Positions 25,466 through 33,230 of a stretch of 36,489 nt of DNA are shown here, in pieces. The notes beneath the pieces were generated by a model. The model worked only from the letters and a program-made list of their open reading frames with translations, was not told where the DNA came from and ran no database searches. Within the stretch, counting starts at the first letter, position 1. Each line of letters begins with the position of its first letter. Where the stretch lies: NCBI GenBank assembly GCA_938041455.1, contig CALITO010000048.1:1-36489 (forward strand), read 5' to 3'. Origin of the DNA: an uncultured bacterium. GTDB lineage: Bacteria; Armatimonadota; JACIXR01. The translations under genes were made by a program, and so were the position numbers.

Positions 25466-27820
25466 TCATTTTGCTGGGTGCCAGCCGGGTTTGTATGCTT
25501 CGAGGAGAGCCCAACTTGCCATGGCGCGGGCGTAGTAGCTTCCGCATTCGGGCTCGTTGAAAGGATTGCGGTTGGCACCGTTATGCCTTCCCCTCACCGC
25601 CTTCACCACTATCTCCGCCTCCCTGGGAAAACCGTAATCCAAAAGTAAAACAGCCAATTGATATTCAAATCCTGTCATACATTCGCTCCAATAGGAAAGC
25701 GGAGCATCGGGACGGTCGCCATCCGGCCAAGTGCAGATGAGCGTCCCACTCTCATCCCCCTGAGCGAAGGTCCTCATATTATTGTAATGGTCGCGGAAAT
25801 TCGCACGATAATTGTATTTGAAGATGTGTTCAAGAGCAGTGCGGATATGGGAGCGGTCCAAAAGGTCGCCCAACCCTGCCCTGTTCGCCTTGTATTGTCC
25901 TACCAACTGGTCTATAAGGCAGCCATTCCCCACTTGAAATCGCAAAGTGGGATTGCGATACTCCTCGCTCAAAGTCGTCATTCGAAGAACATCCCCCTTA
26001 GGTGGTTGTATCTTCTGGATGTAATATCGTCCGTTGAACAGGTTCTCGTCCATCCATTTGCTTCCCTTCTCCCTCAATTCCCTACAGGCCTTAGCGAATT
26101 CCTCATCCCCCACCTTCTCTGCCATCTTCTCCATAGCGGATAGCGCTGCAAGATAGTAACTCTGGCACATAGCATTTGGTCCAAAGAACTCTACATCGTA
26201 GGTATTATGCTGAACCCCTTCCATAACTCCGTCCTTGTCTCCATCCCAGCCTCCTTGTTGCCAACAGAACTCCATCATTGATTTAATCTTCGGATACCAC
26301 TTTTCCAGCCACTCCCGATCTTCCTTTAAAGATTGCATATAGCAACGAACTATCAACCCCATCTGCCCATCTGCAGCCGCTCCATAAAAGGTTTGCTTGT
26401 GGAGAGGCAGTGTGATGCGGAAACGCTCCCCGCCTTCATCGGTTATTCCATAACGGAGGTGGCTTTCTATCATACTACGATGAAGGTCGGGGAAAAGAGA
26501 GTATGTAGCCTGCTCGTAGTTCCAAACATGGGTGCAGGAACCCAAACAGCATCCCCCCGTGCCTCCACATCCCTCAAAGCCTAGGAATGTGCCATCTTCC
26601 AACCTAAAACAAGTATGAGAGCGAAGGGCAGTTAGATTAAATAGAGCTGCTTCCTTGAAGGTGTGAGGGATGTCAAGCTCCACTACACTATTAACGAAGC
26701 GAATCGTCCTCCTCCGCAAATCTTCCAGCCTCGGGATTATCCCCCTTGCTACATCTACCGCATCCTCAAATAGGGTTGCATAGTAGTTGCGGACGATGGG
26801 ATTATCACCTTCATCCCCTGCCCACCAACCTATTTCTTTTAAATCACGATAGGGAAAGTGCCAAGTAATGAGAAAGTGGATGGATTTACTTTCCTTAGGG
26901 GCAAGGGAGAAAATGCAGGAAAGGGAACTATCCCAGGTATCTTGGGGACTAGGTGGGCAGGGTTTATCGGGCTCCTCGTCCTCAATATAGCCTTTTTCCA
27001 TAATTTCGTCTATTAGCCCAAGAACTTCACCACCCCAAGGGCGGTCTCTAAATTTCCAGCGCCTCGCTACCCTAACATCTTCCTCATCGCAAAGGATAGC
27101 GATTGTCCCCCAGCGGGGATTTTGCTCCTTGCGACCTTTTGAGAAAAGCATGCCCTTCCAACCTGCAACATTCAACCGCTCCGTAATGTTATCCTTAAGG
27201 TCAACCGCAATTCCATCACAGCCAATAAAGTTAGTTAGGAGAAAGGTTAGGGAACAATCAATGGGAGAGGAAGCGCGGTTCTTTAGGGTAATGGTGAGGA
27301 GCCCCATTGGGAGGCTAGATGAATATGTGTCGCCGGGAATGAGGGGGTTAAATGCCTCTATAGCTACTGAAACGGGAGTATATTCGTCTTCCAGGAGGGC
27401 TCTTCCGAAGGGATAGGTGGCTTCAAATCCTTTGGGCTTCATTCTGGGGATGCCCGCCATATGCTGAGGAGCACCGAAATCCGCGGAAAGTCCTTCGGTT
27501 ATATCCCCTTCAAGGATGCGGAGTTTTCTCTCTTTTCCTTGCTTGGTCCAGAGGACGAAATGGGAGTAAAGAGGACGCCATCCCCTATGAGGTCGGCTCA
27601 TCAATTGCCAATCGGTCAATTGTCCCTTCCCACCAAGAGAGAAAAACCCCGTTCCTATTCCCCCAACGGGCATGGCAATTTCCCTCAGGTGGTTAACATC
27701 ATAGCGTGATAATACCAACCAATCACTGCTTTCCATCTTGCCTTTACCTCCCTTAGCCATTTGAGTTTGGGTCATAAGGAAAAAGGAAAATAAAAGCCAA
27801 ACAAAATAATGTCTTTTCAT
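25466..27820 (-). CDS. Exported GH116 family glycoside hydrolase (GBA2-like)
   Basis: GH116 enzymes release glucose, xylose or GlcNAc from beta-glycosides and glucosylceramide-like substrates. The 784-residue protein begins with a signal peptide (RHYFVWLLFSFFLMTQTQ), so it acts outside the cytoplasm. An N-terminal beta domain has MPVGGIGTGFFSLGGKGQLT (50-69). An (alpha/alpha)6 catalytic domain from about 380 carries THVWNYEQATYSLFPDL, with Glu436 as presumed nucleophile, and VQHNTYDVEFFGPNAM, with Asp542 as presumed acid/base. The C-terminal WSECMTGFEYQLAVLLLDYG is also conserved. Residue roles follow characterised family members and were not computed. It stands alone next to a decayed ATPase gene and is divergent from the HNH gene. 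Confidence 0.88.
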   Translation of the reverse strand: MKRHYFVWLLFSFFLMTQTQMAKGGKGKMESSDWLVLSRYDVNHLREIAMPVGGIGTGFFSLGGKGQLTDWQLMSRPHRGWRPLYSHFVLWTKQGKERKLRILEGDITEGLSADFGAPQHMAGIPRMKPKGFEATYPFGRALLEDEYTPVSVAIEAFNPLIPGDTYSSSLPMGLLTITLKNRASSPIDCSLTFLLTNFIGCDGIAVDLKDNITERLNVAGWKGMLFSKGRKEQNPRWGTIAILCDEEDVRVARRWKFRDRPWGGEVLGLIDEIMEKGYIEDEEPDKPCPPSPQDTWDSSLSCIFSLAPKESKSIHFLITWHFPYRDLKEIGWWAGDEGDNPIVRNYYATLFEDAVDVARGIIPRLEDLRRRTIRFVNSVVELDIPHTFKEAALFNLTALRSHTCFRLEDGTFLGFEGCGGTGGCCLGSCTHVWNYEQATYSLFPDLHRSMIESHLRYGITDEGGERFRITLPLHKQTFYGAAADGQMGLIVRCYMQSLKEDREWLEKWYPKIKSMMEFCWQQGGWDGDKDGVMEGVQHNTYDVEFFGPNAMCQSYYLAALSAMEKMAEKVGDEEFAKACRELREKGSKWMDENLFNGRYYIQKIQPPKGDVLRMTTLSEEYRNPTLRFQVGNGCLIDQLVGQYKANRAGLGDLLDRSHIRTALEHIFKYNYRANFRDHYNNMRTFAQGDESGTLICTWPDGDRPDAPLSYWSECMTGFEYQLAVLLLDYGFPREAEIVVKAVRGRHNGANRNPFNEPECGSYYARAMASWALLEAYKPGWHPAK

Positions 27821-27840
27821 AACTTAAATCCACCTTTTTA

Positions 27841-27868
27841 AATTTATCAATGGAGGAGGGAAGGTCAA
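27841..27868 (-). promoter_or_regulatory. Probable promoter of the GH116 gene
   Basis: On the minus strand TTGACC (27868-27863) and TAAATT (27846-27841) are 16 bases apart. A start near 27834 would give a leader of about 14 bases with AAGGTGG before the ATG at 27820. Confidence 0.45.
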
Positions 27869-27899
27869 GAAACAAAAATTAGAAGGAACAAATTTCCGC

Positions 27900-27928
27900 T
27901 TGCTTTTTCTTTTTCTTGGTTATATACT
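27900..27928 (+). promoter_or_regulatory. Promoter of the HNH gene, leaderless-type
   Basis: TTGCTT (27900-27905) and TATACT (27923-27928) are 17 bases apart. The preferred ATG at 27939 lies 10 bases after the -10 box, so the leader would be about 4 bases. No Shine-Dalgarno precedes that ATG. Confidence 0.5.
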
Positions 27929-27938
27929 TTTATTAACG

Positions 27939-28448
27939 ATGCAGGTATTGTTACTGAACAGCGATTTTACGCCGTTGAATGTCTGTAGCCTAAGGAGGGC
28001 TATAGGACTCCTGCTTGTCGATAAGGTGGATGTCATCCACTACGATGGCACTTATATAAGGACCCCCACCGGGACAATGAGAGTCCCTTCCGTCATCAGG
28101 TTGAAGTATTACATAAAGCGACCTATCCCCGAACTCAAACTAACTCGCAAGAACATCCTTGCTAGGGATAATTATACCTGTCAATACTGTGGACAAAAGG
28201 GCGGGGAACTGACCGTTGACCATGTAATTCCCAAGAAGATGGGAGGAAAAACCGATTGGGACAATCTTGTGTGCTCTTGCAAAAGGTGTAATGCGAGGAA
28301 AAAGGATAAGACCCCTCAACAGGCGGGAATGAAACTCCTCCGTCAGCCCAAGAGACCTTACTTCATTCCTTTCATAAGCCTCACCAAATATCGCTACTGC
28401 CTCGAGAGGGAGGACTGGCGCCCCTACCTTCCCCCTATCTCCGATTAG
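27939..28448 (+). CDS. HNH endonuclease family protein
   Basis: The 169-residue protein has the N-terminal part of the common HNH family (VLLLNSDFTPLNVCSLRRAI, then VDVIHYDGTYIRTPTG) and a C-terminal HNH domain. The latter has zinc pairs CQYC and CKRC, DHVIPKKMGG with the catalytic His, and DWDNLVCSCKRCNARK with the conserved Asn. HNH domains cut DNA with one metal ion; members of this standalone group have no settled role. An upstream in-frame start at 27900 would add a hydrophobic MLFLFLGYILLLT, which lies on the promoter and is absent from the family, so ATG 27939 is preferred. It stands alone upstream of tRNA-Gln. Confidence 0.85.
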   Translation: MQVLLLNSDFTPLNVCSLRRAIGLLLVDKVDVIHYDGTYIRTPTGTMRVPSVIRLKYYIKRPIPELKLTRKNILARDNYTCQYCGQKGGELTVDHVIPKKMGGKTDWDNLVCSCKRCNARKKDKTPQQAGMKLLRQPKRPYFIPFISLTKYRYCLEREDWRPYLPPISD

Positions 28449-28529
28449 GAATCTATCAAATCCTTATTCCCCTCTTTCACTTGGTTTACCCCTAAATCCT
28501 CATCGCCTCAATTTATTATTCACCTTCCT

Positions 28530-28558
28530 TTGCCTTAGATTGACGAATTTGCTATAAT
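28530..28558 (+). promoter_or_regulatory. Promoter of tRNA-Gln
   Basis: TTGCCT (28530-28535) and a perfect TATAAT (28553-28558) are 17 bases apart, with the start expected about 6 bases before the tRNA. Confidence 0.65.
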
Positions 28559-28570
28559 TTTATTGGAAAG

Positions 28571-28644
28571 TGGGGAGTAGTGTAACGGTAGCACACGGGA
28601 CTTTGGATCCCTTAGCGGAGGTTCGAGTCCTCCCTCCCCAGCCA
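28571..28644 (+). tRNA. tRNA-Gln (anticodon TTG)
   Basis: The cloverleaf is read directly. The acceptor stem is TGGGGAG (28571-28577) with CTCCCCA (28634-28640), and the U1-A72 pair is typical of tRNA-Gln. The anticodon loop CTTTGGA has TTG at 28603-28605. The T stem GGAGG/CCTCC encloses TTCGAGT (28622-28628). Discriminator G28641 is followed by an encoded CCA. The outermost anticodon-stem pair (27-43) is a C-U mismatch. Confidence 0.95.
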
Positions 28645-28648
28645 AATT

Positions 28649-28678
28649 AAAAAGTTGTTCTGTTGAGTTAAACTTTTT
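28649..28678 (+). terminator. Weak A/T-rich hairpin after tRNA-Gln
   Basis: AAAAAGTT (28649-28656) can pair with AACTTTTT (28671-28678) around a 14-base loop. The T run doubles as the stem's right arm. It is a plausible but weak terminator between the tRNA and the glmU promoter. Confidence 0.35.
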
Positions 28679-28713
28679 CATTCTACCCTTCGGTAAAAGT
28701 TACCACACTTATC

Positions 28714-28741
28714 TTGACTGCTCTTATACACCTCCTATAAA
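28714..28741 (+). promoter_or_regulatory. Promoter of glmU-prs-pth
   Basis: TTGACT (28714-28719) and TATAAA (28736-28741) are 16 bases apart. The start near 28748 gives a leader of about 59 bases before the ATG at 28807, with GAAGGTGAGG as the ribosome site. Confidence 0.6.
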
Positions 28742-28806
28742 ATTGAATAACATGCGAAGAAACGGATTTTTCCCCAGAGGACCCTTTCGGAAGAAGGTGA
28801 GGAATA

Positions 28807-30192
28807 ATGGAAAAAGCGGCGGTTATCCTTACCGCGGGAAAAAGCACGAGGATGAAGACAGCCATTCCCAAAGCTCTTCATCCCCTTATGGGAAAACCCC
28901 TTATATCTCATATTATAGATAATTGCCGTTCTGCAGGTTTCAAGCGGGTTATCTTGGTCATCGGCCACAAGGGGGAGATGATAAGGGAGGCCTTTGGGGA
29001 CCAAGTGGAATATGTGGTGCAAGAAAACCTAAAGGGCACTGCTCTTGCCCTCCTTTCCGCTAAAGAGGCGCTAAAGGATTTTCACGGCGTTATCCTCTGC
29101 ATTTATGGAGATGTATCCCTCGTCCCTCCCCAAATCATAGAGGATATGTGGGAGCATCACATAAGGACCAATGCCCAATGCACCCTTCTCACCGCTGACC
29201 TTCCGAGCACAATTTACGGGAAGATAATAAGGGACGAAGAAGGTAAAGTAAAAGAAATAATAGAGCCCAGAGGATTAGACCTGCCCCCTGAAATAGAGAA
29301 TATCAGGGAGATAAATGTGGGTGTTTATCTCTTCAATGCGCCATTAGTATTTGATTACTTGGAAAAGATAGGATGTGATAATCCCCAAAAAGAACATTAC
29401 CTTACCGATGTAGTAGGGCTTCTTTATAAGGACGGGTATAACACCCAAGCCATAAAGCTCGCCCATAGTTGGATGGCAAGGGGGATTAACGATAGAAGGG
29501 ATTTAGTGGAGGTGTCAAGAATTATGAGAGAGAAGATAATAGAGAGATTCTTGGAAGAAGGGGTAACGGTTGAGGACCCCCAAAGCACCTATATTGAGGC
29601 AACGGTGGAGATAGAAAACGATGTTATCATTCGTCCCTTCACATTCATCAAGGGCAAAACGAAAATAGCAAGAGGTTGTGAGATAGGTCCCTTCGCTTAT
29701 ATTGAGGACAGCGAGATAGAAGAAGGAACGAAGGTCACTGCTTCCTTCATAAGGGAAGCCAAGATAGGAAAGAACTGTAGGATAGGCCCCTTCGCCCAAC
29801 TTAGACCGGGAACCGTTCTCGGCGACGAGGTAGGTATAGGAGATTTCGTAGAGGTAAAGAATAGCGTTTTGGAGAAAGGCGTTAAGGCCATGCATCTCGC
29901 TTATATAGGCGATGCCTTCGTGGGGGAGGGAACGAATATTGGGGCGGGAACGATAACTTGTAACTTTGATGGGGTGAGGAAGAATAAGACTTATATCGGC
30001 AAGAATGTATTCGTTGGTTCCGACACCATCTTCATTGCTCCCGTGGAGGTGGGAGAAGGCGCCTATATAGCCGCTGGCTCAGTTATAAATCAATATGTAC
30101 CCCCTTATGCACTTGCAATAGCGAGGGGAAGACAGGTGAACAAGGAGGATTGGGCTAAAAAGAAGAGGTTCAAAAAGGAAAATGAGGGGTAA
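28807..30192 (+). CDS. glmU: Bifunctional UDP-N-acetylglucosamine synthase GlmU
   Basis: GlmU acetylates glucosamine-1-phosphate and couples it to UTP to make UDP-GlcNAc for peptidoglycan and lipid-linked glycans. The 461-residue protein has the uridylyltransferase domain (LTAGKSTRMKTAIPKALHPL; QENLKGTALALLSA; CIYGDVSL) and, from about 255, a left-handed beta-helix acetyltransferase domain (IGPFAQLRPGTVLG, FVEVKNS, HLAYIGDAFVGEG, GAGTITCNFDG). The activation loop reads TAGKSTRM where many have AAGxGTRM. It begins a glmU-prs-pth operon; the ctc/rplY gene often found between prs and pth in other bacteria is absent. Confidence 0.96.
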   Translation: MEKAAVILTAGKSTRMKTAIPKALHPLMGKPLISHIIDNCRSAGFKRVILVIGHKGEMIREAFGDQVEYVVQENLKGTALALLSAKEALKDFHGVILCIYGDVSLVPPQIIEDMWEHHIRTNAQCTLLTADLPSTIYGKIIRDEEGKVKEIIEPRGLDLPPEIENIREINVGVYLFNAPLVFDYLEKIGCDNPQKEHYLTDVVGLLYKDGYNTQAIKLAHSWMARGINDRRDLVEVSRIMREKIIERFLEEGVTVEDPQSTYIEATVEIENDVIIRPFTFIKGKTKIARGCEIGPFAYIEDSEIEEGTKVTASFIREAKIGKNCRIGPFAQLRPGTVLGDEVGIGDFVEVKNSVLEKGVKAMHLAYIGDAFVGEGTNIGAGTITCNFDGVRKNKTYIGKNVFVGSDTIFIAPVEVGEGAYIAAGSVINQYVPPYALAIARGRQVNKEDWAKKKRFKKENEG

Positions 30193-30230
30193 AATCATAT
30201 AATTAAAATCGTGGAGAGGAGGACGAGTAG

Positions 30231-31196
30231 ATGCAGGACTTGCGTATATTCACGGGAAATGCTAATCCTGAGCTTGCTGAAAAAGTAGCCCAAGAGTTGG
30301 GTATAGAATTGGGCAAAGGAGAAGTGGGACGATTTTCCGATGGAGAGATTAGGATAAAGATAGAAGAATCGGTGCGGGGGATGGATGTTTTCATTATCCA
30401 ACCAACCTGCCATCCTGTTAACGATAATCTAATGGAACTTCTGCTTCTTATAGATGCCTTCAAGCGAGCCTCGGCAAGGCGTATAACTGCTGTGATCCCC
30501 TACTATGGCTACGGCAGACAGGAAAAGAAAGTCAGGCCTCGTGAGCCGATAAGCGCCAAGTTAGTAGCTGACCTCATAAGCGTAGCTGGCGCCGACAGGA
30601 TTCTCACCATTGACCTCCACGCAGACCAAATTCAAGGTTTCTTCAATTGCCCAGTTGACCAATTGACAGCGATGCCGATATTGGCTGAGCATTTCCGCTC
30701 TCTCGGGCTCTCAAGTGAGGAGGTAGTGGTTGTATCGCCAGATGTGGGAGGGGTAGCGAGGGCAAGGCTTTTCGCTGAACTTTTGGGCGCTCCCTTAGCT
30801 ATAATCGCCAAGAGGCGCCCCGAGCCAAATCAAGCGGAGGTTATGGAGATAATAGGCAATGTGGAAGGCAAGACAGCTATAGTGGTGGATGACATCGTGG
30901 ATACCGCCGGCTCTCTTATGAGGGGGGTGGAAGCTATGATTGAAAAGGGGGTAAAGAGAGTTTTCGGATGCTGTAGCCACCCCGTGCTTTCCGGAGAAGC
31001 TGTTAAAAAGATAGAGGAGGGAAAATTAGAGAAGTTAGTGGTGACTGATACCATTCCCCTAGGAAATAAATCCAGCGGGAAGATAAAGGTCCTTTCAGTC
31101 GCCCCACTTCTCGCCGAAGCTATTGCCAGGATTCACTATGAAAAATCCGTGAGCGTGCTTTTCCAGAGGCTTCCCCAAAGGAAGATAGAATACTGA
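30231..31196 (+). CDS. prs: Ribose-phosphate pyrophosphokinase (PRPP synthetase)
   Basis: Prs makes PRPP from ribose-5-phosphate and ATP, feeding nucleotide, histidine (hisG is in this window) and tryptophan synthesis. The 321-residue protein has FTGNANPELAEKVAQELG, ATP-site GYGRQEKKVRPREPISAK, the metal-binding DRILTIDLHADQIQGFF and the PRPP loop VDDIVDTAGS. All are class I bacterial features. GAGAGGAGGACG lies before the ATG, 38 bases after glmU. Confidence 0.97.
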   Translation: MQDLRIFTGNANPELAEKVAQELGIELGKGEVGRFSDGEIRIKIEESVRGMDVFIIQPTCHPVNDNLMELLLLIDAFKRASARRITAVIPYYGYGRQEKKVRPREPISAKLVADLISVAGADRILTIDLHADQIQGFFNCPVDQLTAMPILAEHFRSLGLSSEEVVVVSPDVGGVARARLFAELLGAPLAIIAKRRPEPNQAEVMEIIGNVEGKTAIVVDDIVDTAGSLMRGVEAMIEKGVKRVFGCCSHPVLSGEAVKKIEEGKLEKLVVTDTIPLGNKSSGKIKVLSVAPLLAEAIARIHYEKSVSVLFQRLPQRKIEY

Positions 31197-31218
31197 AGGA
31201 GGCTTCATTATCCAAAAA

Positions 31219-31779
31219 GTGATAAGGCTCCTGATCGGTCTGGGAAATCCCGGACGCCTCTATCAAAAAACACGGCACAATGTCGGTTTTATGCTCCTTT
31301 CCCGCTTAGCAAAGAAAAAGGGACTGAGGTTTGATAAAAGATATTGTAAAAGCAGGATAGCGGAAGGAGAGGGAATAATCCTTGCTAAACCATATACATT
31401 TGTAAATCTAAGTGGCAAATCAGTAAGGGCGTTGCTTCATAGATTATCCCTTTCTCCTCAGGAGATGCTCATCATCTGCGACGATGTTTCCCTGGCTCTG
31501 GGAAGAATAAGGATAAGAAGGAAAGGTTCGGATGGGGGGCATAATGGATTACGCTCCATCATAAAGGAAATAGGAACCGAGGATTTTCCCCGTTTAAGAG
31601 TGGGGATAGGAAGGGAAGGCATAAGGGATTTGGTGGAGTATGTGTTGGGTGAATTCCAAAAGGAGGAGAGCGCTATTTTGGAGAAGGTTTTAGAGGTGGG
31701 GGTAGAGGCGGTAGAATGCATCCTGGAGGAGGGGATAGAGTGGGCGATGAACAAATATAATTCCCTGGTAATAAAATGA
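31219..31779 (+). CDS. pth: Peptidyl-tRNA hydrolase
   Basis: Pth frees tRNAs from abortive peptidyl-tRNA. The 186-residue protein has IGLGNPGRLYQKTRHNVGFM with the catalytic His (TRHN), KPYTFVNLSGKSV, and IICDDVSLALGRIRIR followed by GSDGGHNGLRSI. The annotated start is GTG at 31219. The AAGGAGG just after the prs stop (31196-31202) is about 16 bases upstream, too far for it. An ATT codon at 31207, in frame and four bases after the Shine-Dalgarno, is a possible rare start that would add four residues. Confidence 0.94.
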   Translation: MIRLLIGLGNPGRLYQKTRHNVGFMLLSRLAKKKGLRFDKRYCKSRIAEGEGIILAKPYTFVNLSGKSVRALLHRLSLSPQEMLIICDDVSLALGRIRIRRKGSDGGHNGLRSIIKEIGTEDFPRLRVGIGREGIRDLVEYVLGEFQKEESAILEKVLEVGVEAVECILEEGIEWAMNKYNSLVIK

Positions 31780-31795
31780 TCGTAAGATGGGAAAT

Positions 31796-31824
31796 TTGAC
31801 AAGAGGGTCCTTCAACTCTATAAT
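31796..31824 (+). promoter_or_regulatory. Consensus promoter of tRNA-Asn
   Basis: TTGACA (31796-31801) and TATAAT (31819-31824) are both perfect and spaced by 17 bases. The start falls near 31831, about 5 bases before the mature tRNA. Confidence 0.85.
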
Positions 31825-31835
31825 TTTTATAGAAT

Positions 31836-31910
31836 TCCGGGGTAGCTCAATGGCAGAGCGGCTGGCTGTTAACCAGCGGGTTGTAGGTTCGAATCCTGCC
31901 CCCGGAGCCA
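31836..31910 (+). tRNA. tRNA-Asn (anticodon GTT)
   Basis: The acceptor stem is TCCGGGG (31836-31842) with CCCCGGA (31900-31906), followed by discriminator G and encoded CCA. The anticodon stem GCTGG/CCAGC encloses CTGTTAA, with GTT at 31868-31870. The T loop is TTCGAAT. Base composition falls sharply just past its 3' end, where the methyltransferase gene starts. Confidence 0.96.
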
Positions 31911-31955
31911 TATTACTTTCAAAAAATGGGATTTCTTAGGATAATGTAAATAACT

Positions 31956-33230
31956 ATGCAATATAAGAAGTTACAAAACCATCAATTAGCAATGGAATTT
32001 GATGAAGTATCCAATCTTTCATCTAAAAAGGTGCTTATATTATTTAGAAATTCAATTCCCGAAATACCCTCAACTACTTATGGAACCTTTGCAATCTATA
32101 AATACCCGGCTAAATTTATTCCCCAAGTGATTGCTTATGTTTTAAAAAACTACGCCAAACCTGGAATGAAAATATTTGACCCTTTCGCTGGGTATGGCAC
32201 CACAGGATTAGTAGCTAGAATTTATGGGTATGATTATGAACTTTGGGATTTAAATCCCATAATAGAAGTAATCCATAAAACAACAACGCTTAAAAAATCC
32301 CTTAAAACTCAAGATTTAATAGAATTACTAGAAGAAATTAAAAAATCACAAAAGGAATTTATACCTAATTGGAGTAATTTAAATTATTGGTTTCCTAAAG
32401 AATTTCTCCTCCTCCTTTCAAAGGCCTGGGGATTCGCTCATTCCTTACCAGAAGATACTAAATACTTCTTTCTAATTCCCCTTTTAAACACTACTCGATA
32501 TTTTAGTTGGAGTGATGAAACAGTCCATAAATTGTATAAATCCAAATATTCAAGAAAAAAAGTGGAAAATTTGCTTGAAGGAAATTGGGAAACGAGATTT
32601 TATAGAATGTTGAGAGACGAAGTCTTCAAACTTTTTAATAAAATATGTGAATATGAAAAACTTGACCCCAAATCGGTAAATTTTAAAATTAAATCGGGAG
32701 TGGATACATTAGAAACAAGGCTTGATGAAGCGGTGAATATTCTAATTACATCCCCTCCCTATCTTCAAGCTCAAGAATACATTAGATCCACAAAGCTTGA
32801 ATTATTCTGGTTGGGATATACTGAAGATTATATTAAAAATTTAAGTAAAAAAGAAATTCCTTACCGTAATGTAAATGAGATAGAGATTTATTCAAAAAAA
32901 TACCACGAATTTAGGGAAAAAATAAAAGAAAGTCATTTGAGAACCCTTTTTGAGAGATACTTCAAGGCAATTTTGGGTGCTTTCTCAACCCTTGGAGAAA
33001 AAGTGGAAAATTATATGTGTATTTTTGTTGGTCCAGCTAAAATAAGGGCAACTCCTATTCCTATTGATGATATTGTCATTGAGCATCTCCAAAAATTTGG
33101 TTGGAAACATGAGGTTACCTATATAGATAAAATTTTATCTCGTGTAATGTTTGAATCGAATATTAATCCTGCCACTGGAATGAAAGATAGCAGGATTAAA
33201 ACCGAACATTTAGTTATATTGAAAAAATGA
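31956..33230 (+). CDS. Site-specific DNA methyltransferase (N4/N6 amino type)
   Basis: The 424-residue protein carries AdoMet-dependent amino-methyltransferase motifs. YKYPAKFIPQVI (48-59) resembles the HPYPAKF block, FDPFAGYGTTG (74-84) is motif I for AdoMet, LWDLNP (96-101) is motif II-like, and ITSPPYLQAQEY (264-275) is catalytic motif IV; SPPY is usual in N4-cytosine and some N6-adenine enzymes. A central region (110-255) would hold the target-recognition part. It overlaps the next gene by 4 bases (ATGA), suggesting a restriction-modification pair. GC is far below the genes upstream. A GATAAT at 31940-31945 lies 10 bases before the ATG, with no Shine-Dalgarno. Target site and methylated base are unknown. 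Confidence 0.88.
   Translation: MQYKKLQNHQLAMEFDEVSNLSSKKVLILFRNSIPEIPSTTYGTFAIYKYPAKFIPQVIAYVLKNYAKPGMKIFDPFAGYGTTGLVARIYGYDYELWDLNPIIEVIHKTTTLKKSLKTQDLIELLEEIKKSQKEFIPNWSNLNYWFPKEFLLLLSKAWGFAHSLPEDTKYFFLIPLLNTTRYFSWSDETVHKLYKSKYSRKKVENLLEGNWETRFYRMLRDEVFKLFNKICEYEKLDPKSVNFKIKSGVDTLETRLDEAVNILITSPPYLQAQEYIRSTKLELFWLGYTEDYIKNLSKKEIPYRNVNEIEIYSKKYHEFREKIKESHLRTLFERYFKAILGAFSTLGEKVENYMCIFVGPAKIRATPIPIDDIVIEHLQKFGWKHEVTYIDKILSRVMFESNINPATGMKDSRIKTEHLVILKK

Noticed and set aside
27900-27938. Longer HNH protein starting at 27900 with a hydrophobic N-terminus
   Set aside because: The extension overlaps the -35/-10 boxes and is absent from the family, which begins at the MQVLLLNSDF position.
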